From the NCBI GenBank assembly GCA_024867545.1, contig JANFNE010000041.1:371996-435995 (forward strand): DNA of 64,000 bases, given 5' to 3'. Shown one piece after another: positions 22,278 to 31,836 of the stretch; within the stretch, counting starts at the first letter, position 1, and each line of letters starts with the position of its first letter. The notes under the pieces are model-generated. The model did no database searches. It saw nothing but the letters and a program-made list of their open reading frames with translations, and was not told the origin of the DNA. A program made the position numbers and the translations under genes. The DNA comes from Phytopythium helicoides. Taxonomy: Eukaryota > Oomycota > Peronosporomycetes > Pythiales > Pythiaceae.

Positions 22278-23104
22278 ATGACGACGCCGCAGGTCGAGGC
22301 CGAGCACGTGCACCGCGTGTACGACAGCATCGCGGCCCACTTCAGCCACACGCGGCACCACCCGTGGCCACTGGTGACGGACTTCCTGCTCTCGCAGCCG
22401 TCGGGCTCGCTCGTGGCCGACGTCGGCTGCGGGAATGGCAAGTACCTGGCAGTCAACCCATCGCTGTGTGTCGTCGGGGCGGACCGAAGCGTTCCATTGC
22501 TGCAAGCGGGCGTAGGGGACAGGTTTGACTCTTTTGCAGCTTTCGCTGACTATCCTAAGTTGACCTAGCAGGAGCTGTAGGAGGCTGAACGTGCTTGGTG
22601 GAGACGCTCTGAAGCTGCCACTGCGGACTAGAGCCTTCGACGCAGCAATCTGCCATCGCCGTGCTGCACCACATCTCGACTGTAGAGCGAAGACTGGCAC
22701 TGCTCGGGTATATGCAACCCCACTTTGGCAATCCACAGCGCAGCTCTTGCTAATCAATCGCTGATGCTGATCCAGCGAGCTGGCACGTGTTGTCCGAGTT
22801 GGAGGACAGGTGCTCGGTTGTAGCGTGGGCGTTCGAGCAGGACGCGCGGTCGAAGCGCAAGTTTGAGCAGCAGGACGTCATGGTCGAGTGGAAACTGCAG
22901 GAAAAATATGCGTCGGACAACCAGAGTGCCGATCATGCGAGGAAAGACGATGCCAAGCGCTGGGTCGTTTACGAGCGCTACTGCCACGTCTACCGTGAGG
23001 GCGAGCTCGAGAGCCTTGTGGAGCTGACGCCTGGACTTCAGGTCGTCCGAGTCGAGTACAGCCGCTCGAATTGGTGTCTTCTACTTGAGCGGACAAGCGC
23101 ATGA
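22278..23104 (+). CDS. TRM9: TRM9/ALKBH8-type tRNA wobble-uridine methyltransferase (frames interrupted)
   Basis: The start MTTPQVEAEHVHRVYDSIAA leads to the family motif FSHTRHHPWPLVTDFLLSQP and the SAM-binding motif VADVGCGNGKYLAVNP, then VVGADRSVPLL. After an intron starting near 22512 the sequence continues LGGDALKLPLR, FDAAIC and, one base later, IAVLHHISTVERRLALL. After another shift near 22816, VVAWAFEQDARSKRKFEQQD, VVYERYCHVYREGELESLVE and the C-terminus follow. This is the Trm9 order: it methylates carboxymethyl-uridine to mcm5U at tRNA position 34 together with Trm112. The gene starts only 66 bp after the kinesin stop codon on the same strand. Confidence 0.82.
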
Positions 23105-23190
23105 TGGAGCTTGAATACAGCTAATTTCGTCTGGTAGTTTCGTGGTTGGTGCTCAAACATCAACGTGCTGCGAGTGAATTGAGAAGTGGA

Positions 23191-25324
23191 ATGATCGATG
23201 ACAATCGAGATGACCCTAGTAGCGGCAATGAAAAGCATGTCCTGGTCGATGGCGATAGTAGCGAGGACGAACAAAACGAGATTGAGGATGGCAGCGACAC
23301 AGCACGAATAGCACAGAGCGTCACGGACTACAGCAGGTTGGCGCCGTTAGAGCTGTATGATCGTGGCAGACCTTTCCTAAGTGGGGTGTAGGCGCTGTCT
23401 GCAGACCGGAGCATTCTCTAAGGCATTAATCGCACTACAAAATGCCGTAGAGATTGCAGAGATGCCCTCGCTAGCGTATCGACAGGCAGTTTTTCAGACA
23501 GCCCAAGTGCTCAAAGCGTCTCAAGCTTTTCAATCCAGCATCGAGTGTATGCTGGTACGTCATTGTGGGTTTCTTTCATTCAACTTCAAGCACATATCGT
23601 TAACAGACCTTTACCTGGAATGCAGATTATCTACCATAACATGCCGACACCGTACAATCGCCGTGACGGAGTGATCATCGTAGTAAGTTTGCTCTGAGAA
23701 TCGATCATCTACACGGGAATGTACCCTTACAGTTTGTTTGTGATCGCAGGCAAGGCTTTACGAGGAGCTGGGAGATGCAAAGGCTGCGGCGTTCTGGATA
23801 AAGAAGGCTATTATTCCAGATTCACTCGCATCAATCTACCAAGTCCTCGGCGACCTTGCGTTCGAGCACCAAGACTACGTATTTGCAGCCGACTTTTACG
23901 CGCAAAGTATCGACCGAAACCATCTCAACCCCGTGAACTCGATTCGCACCGTGTATCGGCTACTGTTCTCGTTGGGCCAATTTACAAGTCCTTGTATTGC
24001 ACTTCATCGCCATCAGCGCCAGCTTCTTGCGTGGCGCCTAGTGCGTGAATTCCAGTACAACCGCTACTTGTACGCGGAAGCCAATTTCTGGAAGCTACGA
24101 AATTTGTGCGAGGGCTCGTTTCCGTCTATATACCGTGCAATATTTTCGTGGGAGGAGGAGTATGGGAAGCGAATAGCTAGATGGTGGAAAAGACTACGAT
24201 CTCCACAACCTAAATTCAGTGAGTACGCTGAAGAGGATGAGCGGCTTGATAAAGAGAGAGCCTCCCCAATCAGCATGAAGAAATCGAAAACCAGACAGAG
24301 ACCCAATCTAAAGAAGAATGTTCGTAATCCTTACGAAGATCCAGCACCACTGCCTCGAAAACCACCTGTGCCACGACAATCGTCACCAAAGCGGTCGGTG
24401 CAGTCTAGGCAAAATCAAGAAGGCTCTCCACCCAAACATACGGAGTCTACTGTTGTGGACAATGACGCGCCAAAGGAAAAAATCGACCAAAAAACTCGAC
24501 GCTCTACGACCAATAAATCAACCACAAACGAGTACGAGCCTTCTCCAACCAAAAGAAAGTTGAGTGCAGTTCGGTACGCTATCGTTATGTTTGGTATTGA
24601 AGTAATCCGTCATCACTGACCTACAGCTTTGTACTTGTAACACGTCTACAGCCGCCTTCGAAGACGACAATTGGACGACAATGTCAGACCTCCAAGCCCT
24701 GCACTTCCTTCCGTTGGATCGGAACCGACGCTAATCACCACGAGTGATGTCCCAGATAATCTGTTAGAGATCTATCCTTTCCAACTTCCGTCGGTAGATG
24801 AGTTTCTTCTCGCCCACGGTAGGCATCCAGGCATGGCCGAGCTCAACATCCGACAAGTAGAAGAATTTGCTCGCATTGCTCACTATCGCGCGCGTGTGAT
24901 CGCGACAAAGCACCTGAGTGTGACGTCACTCACGAGCGAACGCGTCAAGCCTCGCTGGCTACAGGACTTAGACAAAACTGTTGTCATGCTTGCAAGTTTC
25001 CAGAGAAGCAGGCAGCGCTTGGATGAAGACTCCATCGCGCATTTATCAGAGATCCATGCTCGCCTAGTCTTTCAGCTTGAGAATGTTTACCGTCAGTATT
25101 TCAAAGAATATGGCACTACGGCATTTGGGCTCGAGTTGCAATCTCTCATCTCCCAACTATCTGCCTGGGGTTTTGAGACCGTTGCGAATGTAATGGATGC
25201 GCTCAAGCGTGTCATACAATTAGCTGTCGAAGATGAGAAGCAACGTAATCTCGAATTCTACCACGTGCATCGATCACTAGGTGACATCGGTGAAAAGTCC
25301 ACGCGTGGCACCGCGGAGAAATAA
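23191..25324 (+). CDS. TPR-type helical repeat protein of unknown function
   Basis: This is a multi-exon gene; the first ATG is at 23191 (MIDDNRDDPSSGNEKHVLVD). After an acidic N-terminus come helix pairs resembling tetratricopeptide repeats: TGAFSKALIALQNAVEIAEM, YEELGDAKAAAFWIKKAIIP and YQVLGDLAFEHQDYVFAADF. A Lys/Pro/Ser-rich linker follows, then a helical C-terminal domain that ends near GEKSTRGTAEK. One intron is certain: 24574-24651 (GTACGC to CAG, in frame). Others lie near 23555-23610 and 23681-23748. One frame change near 23385 is unexplained. I do not recognise the family. TPR arrays usually serve as docking scaffolds; nothing here names a partner. Confidence 0.6.
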
Positions 25325-25434
25325 ACGATCAGCGTGTGCTGTGCGACTAATTCGAGTACCACGCCGGCAATCCGTGCGTGTCATATAAACGCGAGTCTTT
25401 TACTTACCCTCGGTCACAGGGTCGACGTGCAAAC

Positions 25435-28010
25435 CTAAGTCACACGCTGTTCATTTTGAGCATACGGAGTGTCGCTTGGTGTGTCCGGCGTAGCAACGGG
25501 TTTGTTCGCCTCTGCGTCAGTCGCATAACGAGGTTCTCCACCCCTTTGGCTAGCGTAGTGTCGACGGAAAGAAGCGTACGCCGTCCCGCCCACTGGTTCG
25601 TGCGAAGAGCGGCCCGTCGACTGCTCGGTCCTCCCGCCAGACCGGGGGCCAGCAAGGCGCTCGACATCCATCATCGAGATACCCGGATTCTCCATCCGCA
25701 CACGACCATCACCGGCGTTATATATGGCCGCATCGCGTGGAAGGCGTGCGGTGATGGACTCGACCCCAGAGCTCATTTGTCGGCTGTCCACACGGTCTCC
25801 GTATCGATGAGCGTACACGCCCCCAGCCACGGGAGGCTGGCTATCCCCGAGCTCTTCCTGTCTGTCTGGGTATCGATAGTCAGCCGGAATTGCAGCCCTG
25901 CTACTTCTAGGTCGCTCCATTCCTCGCTCCCCAGGATAGTATCTTTCGGCCCGTGGGTATGCCCGACCGGCTTCCGCGGCTGCATAGCCCGGGGGATACT
26001 GCTCGCGCGCCTCGCGTCCATCCCATCGCGGAGACTCTTCGTAGCGCCGCTGGTAGACCGGCTTGTCCGAAACACGAGGAACATGCTCACTAGACCATCG
26101 TGAGGATGAGGAGCTGTCGGACAGGTGGCGAGAATGCCGTGCCGTATACTCCATGGATGCATAGTAAGCCTGTCGAGAACCCACAAGAGGAGCAGCCCTG
26201 CGTCCACCCTCAGTAGCATATTGATCCGATGGAGCCCCTTGACGAATCGGCACATCTCGTTCTCGGGGTCTGTAGCCAATATCCGCTGGTCGGTACCCTC
26301 GCCCTCCCATGCCTTGCTCAACCCTCGGTGAAACACCAGCTGGTTGCGTTCGCCGCATATCTGAAGGTCCGCCTCGATACATGTCGTCTCGTGGTTGACG
26401 ATATCTTTTACTGCCAGACGCTTCGTCCCCGGGCACTTCAGACACGCCTCGTTTTCGGATGTTCCCGCCCATCATTGACGAAGCAGCCTCGTTGCCCTGG
26501 CGGCGGCGAGAGTCAGGGCAGCAACGACAGGATGGCTGCGTGTACATTGCTCGGGAAGCAAGCAGCCAACAACTCGTCATCCGATGCAATGTACTCCACT
26601 ACGTCCAGTGCCGATCGAAACACTGCGCCAGAGCCCGAGAATCCATCACTAACTCCCGGTGCGACATAACGGCTTTCCCCGCCGGCCGGATTGGTCTGAA
26701 CACGCCAACCTTGTTGGAGCAAGATTGGCAATGCATGACTCTCGAATAGACCGACAACAAACTGAGCTTCGCGGTCGGTGATCCGCATGGTTGAGCGGTA
26801 TCCTTGACTTGATGCCGACGACAACGAGCGCTGGAGATCTGGGCGAGCGTATTCGCGAGGAGAAGCGTGTTGCGCTGAAGTAGCTGCCTCCATCGGCTCG
26901 TCTCCAGATGCCGAAGAGGCCACCTCTCGTTTGAAAAAGAGGGAGGTAGCTGGTGGAGGGAGTGTCGGGTCGACACGTTCGATCTCATCTTGTATCAGGA
27001 TCTCGATTGTGCTATCCACACTCAAGTCTTCGGCATCTCCATCTGCGTACACCACCTGTGTACAGTCCTGTAGGCCCGTCGAACTTGACAACCTGTCCGA
27101 ACAGTCAACTTGTCAGATTTATCCAACACGGGTCCCCACTGCAGTTGTACCTGTCCAAGGAACCGGCCGTGGCCCGCGAACGTCTTGGCAACCCGGAGTC
27201 CGATGAGGTCGTCCGCGAAGATCTGGCGACCCTTGAACATGATGCGGAAGTCCCTATCCACGGGGGATGGCGTGCGTCGGTCCTCTGCGTATGCCGACCC
27301 CTTGACGGACTCGTAGTCAGGCGCGACGCATCTCTTCCTGCGCGCGGAGGCGCAGCAAGCGCTGGTGGTCCTCCTGGTTGCTTCTCCTCCTGTTTGTCAT
27401 CGACCTGCAGGTCGAGGAGGCGATGCTTGTCGGTCTTGGCGTGGGTCTGCGTCCTCTGGCGTCTTGGGCTTGGGCGCTCGGATGTCTTCCTCCGACGTCT
27501 CGGAGCTGGAGCTGGCCTCGGACGCCTCCCTCGCAGCCCTCCCCATCGCCGGCTTGGCTTGCGCAGACTCGCTGGGGCTTGCAGCAGCGGCGTTGGCCTG
27601 CCGTCGTCGCTGAGCGCGTCCCCCTCGCGCCTGCGCGCGTCTCCGTCGGGCTTGACCCACCCGAGCTCCCTTCTCCACCTGCGCTGGTGGTTGCTCGCGA
27701 CCACGGGTGCCACGGGCGAGGACGAGAAGGACGCAGGCGGCTGCAGGGCGCTCCCCGGGGGCGGCTGCGGCGCCTGCTGGGGGCTGCCGACCCCCGGAGC
27801 GGCCTCAGGCGCGCTCGCCGGCCGGCTTTTCCTCGCTCGGGGCCGCGTTTTGGCCGCTGGAGGCCGCCGGAGACGCCGCCGCCGCGGCCTACGGGCGCCT
27901 CAGGCGCTTCAGACGGCGCAGCAGTCGGCGCGGAGGCCGCTGGGGCTGCTGGGGACCGCGGGGGACGCGCCGGCGGCGGGCGACGCCACGCGCTCCTCGT
28001 CGGTCGGCAT
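25435..28010 (-). CDS. Tudor-domain protein (PTM/DIR17-like Tudor) with long disordered tails
   Basis: Read from the 3' end, the clean frame is 26510-25435, an Arg/Tyr/Ser/Gly-rich disordered tail. Upstream comes a folded block (TDREAQFVVGLFESHALPIL ... WRVQTNPAGGESRYV). Before it is a Tudor-like domain: IGLRVAKTFAGHGRFLGQ, then, after an intron near 27160-27108, VVKFDGPTGLYT and VVYADGDAEDLSVD. The pattern RVAK-F-GHG-F-G-V ... GLY-V-Y-DGD-EDL is the PTM/DIR17-like Tudor fold found in chromatin readers. The N-terminal half is low complexity, and ATG 28010 (MPTDEERVASPAAG) is a tentative start. One-base shifts appear near 27327, 27055 and 26514. A nuclear chromatin- or RNA-linked role is inferred. 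Confidence 0.55.
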
Positions 28011-28157
28011 GGCGGCGAGGCGGGTCGGGAGACTGGGAGTGTGGGGGCGCCAAAATCGCGATTTTGGAGCGTATCTCGGCGTTTGTATCGGCCGTTTCCG
28101 CGGAGATGTGAAATCGCCACTTTGGCAAATCGCGATTTGAGGACGCGAGGAGCGGCC
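28011..28157. promoter_or_regulatory. Short divergent promoter with twin TCGCGA palindromes
   Basis: This 147-bp spacer separates the Tudor-protein start and ALG10. It contains CAAAATCGCGATTTTG (28051-28066) and CAAATCGCGATTTG (28126-28139). Both are perfect palindromes, and their centres are 74 bp apart, about seven helical turns. Confidence 0.5.
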
Positions 28158-30175
28158 ATGACGGGCGCGACAGGCGCGCTGCTGCTGCTGGCGCTCGCCG
28201 CCGCCTGCGCGGCCACCGCGGCGCGCATGAACGCGAGCGAGCCCCGAGCCCTACATGGTGCGAGTCTTGCGGTTGCGGCGAGCCCTGCGCGGCCTTCTAA
28301 CTCGCAGAATTGGCCGAGCAGGACGAGATCTTCCACGTGCCGCAGACGCAGCGCTACTGCCATGGCCGCTTCGGTGCGCGGCCGCTATCGCCGCTGCGAG
28401 GGGTGGCGCTCGGCTGACTGAGAGTGGATGCAGACGAGTGGGACCCCAAGATCACGACGTTCCCGGGGCTCTACGTGGTCGCCACGCTCTACGCGCACGC
28501 GGTGGAGCTGCTGCGGACTGCCGGGAGTCGACTTCTGCTCCACGCAGGTGCTCCGAAGCGTCAACGTGCTCTTCGCGCTTGGGAATGTGGCGCTCATGGC
28601 CAAGTTGCGCGCGCGGATCGCGCCGACGGACCCGAACGCGCTGCTTCATGCGCTCGCCATTGCGGCCTTCCCTGTGCACTGCTTCTTCACGTTCTGTTCT
28701 ACACCGACAACGGCGCCACGTTCTTCGTGTTGCTCATGTATCTGCTGGCAGAACGAGTCAATGTGGTGTATATGCCCGCGGCTCGTGGGGGCTACATCCT
28801 CAGCGCTCTTGTAAGTCCACTTGGTTATTCCTCGGCGCTGTACAATTGAGCTTACTTTGAGGTGCAGAGTGGAGCTATGGCGGTGCTGTTCCGCCAGACA
28901 AACATCATCTGGGTGCTGTTCGTTGCTGGTACAGTGGTCGTGCGCTGTGTGGAGATCTCACACTCCACGTTTATCTACGGGTGGGGTGCTAGTGGCGCAT
29001 TGCGGGTGTGCTTTGTCGGCACTCATTCGTATTCGTGTTGAGCAGATTGTCAAAAGAAGAGGCGCGACAGAGCGGAACGTCAATCATCCGAAACAGGTTT
29101 GAGGGATGCATGCTCTTGATAATCACTTGGCGGCTGCTAAGAGACAAGAACTGCTCATGTTCAGTGCACGCCGAGTCTTCATCAACTTTGTGCTTGTGGT
29201 GGTGACCAATCTTGGTCTCTTTCTTCAGCTTCTATGGCCATTTATCGTTGTCGTATTGGGATTCATCGCATTCCTCATTATGAACGGCGGCATAGTTGTG
29301 GGTAAGAATCTAGTGCGAAGCAGTCATCTAAGAAGCTGATATTGACTTGCGTTGATGCCCATCGGTAGGTGACAAGTCAAACCACGAGGCTGGTTTCCAC
29401 GGCTCGCAGATTCTCTACTGCACCTGTCGTGGTGTCTTCAGGCTTTGGTATTAGCCTCGTTTCGCCTGCAAATATCGGGCGATTCTTCGAGTCTGCCGGA
29501 CGTAATGCGCGTTCCGTGAAAGGCGTCTGTGTTCATGGCTGGCTTCACTATCGTCACAGTATGCACGATCTGGCGCTTTAGCCCTGTGCACCCATTCATG
29601 CTGGCAGACAATCGTCATTACACCTTTTACATCTGGCGCAAGTTCTTCCTGCGCCACCGTCTTGCCAAGTTTCTGCCGACACCACTGTACTTGTTCACCG
29701 GCTGGCATTGCTGGGTCGAGCTACGTAAGTAGTTTTATTCAGAGGCAAAACTCTGGATGCTTTGGATAACGAACTCCATGATTTTCTCTACAGGTCGCCG
29801 AAGATCCCCGCTGTGGAAGCTAGTGTATGCGATCGCTGTGGCGCTCGTCCTGATTCCATCCCCTCTCGTTGAGTACGTATAAGCGACGGAATGGTTGCGG
29901 GGATATCCGACTAACATTGCTCCGTTATTGCAGACCAAGGTATTACCTCATCCCGTACATCATCTTCCACCTCAACACTGGTCATGTAAGTCTGTGCGCT
30001 TGCCATATTGGTGCATGCATATTGGGCTAATGTGTCGGACTGCAACCAGCAATCGCCGAGCACGCTGTTGTCGACCCTCATAGCATTTACAGCGGTAAAC
30101 GCAGCGACACTGCATGTCTTCATGCAGTATCCATACACATGGGGTGATGGCTCAACGGCACGCTTCATGTGGTGA
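28158..30175 (+). CDS. ALG10: ALG10, dolichyl-P-glucose alpha-1,2-glucosyltransferase (frames interrupted)
   Basis: Blocks characteristic of ALG10 occur in order. A hydrophobic N-terminus from ATG 28158 is followed by EQDEIFHVPQTQRYCHGRF, EWDPKITTFPGLYVVATLYA, CSTQVLRSVNVLFALGN, FYTDNGATFFVLLMYLLAER, AVLFRQTNIIWVLFVAGTVV, LIMNGGIVVG then DKSNHEAGFHGSQILY, FMLADNRHYTFYIWRK, PLYLFTGWHCWVEL, RYYLIPYIIFHLN and a final RFMW. The enzyme adds the terminal glucose to the lipid-linked oligosaccharide in the ER lumen, the step that lets oligosaccharyltransferase recognise it. Introns are supported near 28372-28431, 28811-28867, 29301-29367 and several later. Frame changes of one base occur near 28523, 28694 and in the 29400-29530 stretch. 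Confidence 0.88.
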
Positions 30176-30530
30176 GTGTAATTGCCGCCGAAGTAGGCGT
30201 ATCTACGTCTTGAGGTGATCCTGCTCGTTCAAATGCTCAAAGCCATGTGAAGTGGGCATGTTCGTAAGCACCGCGGTGCCCATAAACAGTCAGAACGCAC
30301 GATCAACCGTAAGCACGAGGGTGCTCGTAATCCCACTTCAACTAGTCAATTGGTCGGCAAACACCATAATCGCACATGGACGCACAATCAAAGCAGATTA
30401 GAGTAGCTTTCAGGCTATGCAGAGCGTGCAGGCCGCAAGGCCATGCGATGCCATTGATCGGTGTCAGCATTGCCTCATTCCTCAATTGGACTCGTCCTGC
30501 TCACCTCGACTTCCAACCAACCAAGTGACA
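30176..30530. other. Intergenic, ALG10 to alcohol dehydrogenase
   Basis: This is 355 bp with no convincing gene. It carries the ALG10 3' region, and near its end the initiator element of the next gene. Confidence 0.5.
30473..30489 (+). promoter_or_regulatory. Oomycete core promoter (initiator plus flanking region)
   Basis: CCTCATTCCTCAATTGG closely follows the oomycete transcription-start consensus GCTCATTYYNCAWTTT. It sits about 50 bp before the ATG at 30531. The position supports that ATG over the in-frame ATG at 30417, which would lie upstream of the transcript start. Confidence 0.6.
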
Positions 30531-31595
30531 ATGTCAAGCTCTTCAGCTCCTCGCACCGTCAACGCCTACGCTGCCTTCGAGCGATCCGGAGCGTTCGGCA
30601 AGTGGCAGTACGTGTCTCGTCCACTCGGGGACAGCGACATCGAGATCAAGATCTCGCACTGCGGTATCTGCGGCTCGGACCTCCATCACTTGGACGAAGG
30701 GTGGCGCAAGCAGACCTTTCCGCTCGTGCCGGGCCACGAGATCGTTGGGGAGGTCACTGCCGTCGGTCCTTCAGTGACGCGAATGGCAGTTGGCGACCGC
30801 GTTGGCGTGGGTGCCATGATCTGGGCGTGCCTCAACAAGGACCCTAGCCATCCGTGCGAGGAGTGTGCCAGCGGTTTCGATCAGTACTGCAACCGCATGA
30901 TTGCCACGTACGACTCGCTTTACACGGACGGCGAGCGCACTTTTGGGGGATATGCCGACTACGTTCGCGTACCAAGTGACTACGCCTTCAAGCTGCCCGA
31001 GAACTTGCCGTCCGATGTTGCAGCTCCGCTGTTCTGCGCTGGCGTCACGGTGTACACGCCTCTGCGCGCTCACGTCAAGCCTGGCGACCGCGTGGGTGTC
31101 ATCGGAGTTGGTGGGCTCGGCCACCTCGCGATCCAGTTCATCCGAGCTCTCGGTGGACATCCCGTTGCGTTCTCGCGCTCTGCCAGCAAGGAGAGCGAGG
31201 TGCGTGGTCTCGGAGCCGTCGACTTTTACGATCTAAGCAACGAAGCGCAGCGCAATGCGGCCAAGAGCTCCGTGCACTCGCTCATCTTGACGGCCGATGC
31301 GAACGACATGCCGTACACCTCGTACCTTGGCCTGGTGAAGAAGCGCGGGACGTTCATCATGGTGGGCGTCCCGAACGACGACGTCAAGTTTTCGCCCTTG
31401 CCGCTGATCTTCGGCGGCATCAAGGTGGTAGGCAGTCTAATCGGCAGCCAGCGCGACGTGGAGGAGATGGTGGAACTCGCAGCCGCCAACAACGTTCGCC
31501 CCGTCATCGAGAAGCTACCGATGAGCCGCGTGAACGACGGCATCGCCCGCGTGCGCTCGGGCAAGGTGCGCTACCGCGTGGTGCTGGAGAACTGA
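30531..31595 (+). CDS. Zinc-dependent alcohol dehydrogenase, cinnamyl-alcohol/YahK type (NADP-linked)
   Basis: This is a single-exon gene of 354 residues in the medium-chain dehydrogenase family. The catalytic zinc ligands are in SHCGICGSDLHHLDEGW and VPGHEIVGEVTAVG. A Cys-rich loop (CLNKDPSHPCEECASGFDQY, then C) matches the structural-zinc lobe but carries an insertion. The Rossmann motif is VGVIGVGGLGHLAIQFIRAL, followed by SRSASKESE; a Ser-Arg-Ser after the second strand usually favours NADP(H). The family interconverts aromatic or aliphatic aldehydes and alcohols. A P450 gene follows on the same strand after about 240 bp. Confidence 0.9.
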   Translation: MSSSSAPRTVNAYAAFERSGAFGKWQYVSRPLGDSDIEIKISHCGICGSDLHHLDEGWRKQTFPLVPGHEIVGEVTAVGPSVTRMAVGDRVGVGAMIWACLNKDPSHPCEECASGFDQYCNRMIATYDSLYTDGERTFGGYADYVRVPSDYAFKLPENLPSDVAAPLFCAGVTVYTPLRAHVKPGDRVGVIGVGGLGHLAIQFIRALGGHPVAFSRSASKESEVRGLGAVDFYDLSNEAQRNAAKSSVHSLILTADANDMPYTSYLGLVKKRGTFIMVGVPNDDVKFSPLPLIFGGIKVVGSLIGSQRDVEEMVELAAANNVRPVIEKLPMSRVNDGIARVRSGKVRYRVVLEN

Positions 31596-31836
31596 GGAGA
31601 GGCGGTCGTTGGCATCGCCACGCACTTCAACTTGAAGTGAGCTGGTGGCATAACCGCAGATGAATGCCACAATCCGTTTCGTTGTTGGACTGAACTTAGT
31701 CTGAACTGCCGCCCGCTGACGTCAGCAGGCGGCTGCAGCTGCCGCCTTCGTGGCTTCGGTCTCACTTTCGATCTCACCATCCCCCGCTCTCTGCCCTCGC
31801 CGTCCCAGTCGACCACTAAAAGCCAACGCGCTCACC

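Noticed and set aside
14540..22830. Programmed +1 ribosomal frameshifting as an explanation for the repeated frame changes
   Set aside because: Sites share no slippery codon or following stop, occur several times per gene, include both extra and missing bases, and cluster by position rather than by gene type. Assembly error is simpler.
27378..28421. Plus-strand frame of 347 codons opposite the Tudor gene
   Set aside because: Arg/Ala/Gly-rich antisense frame. The minus strand carries the recognisable Tudor blocks, and ALG10 starts inside it on a different frame.
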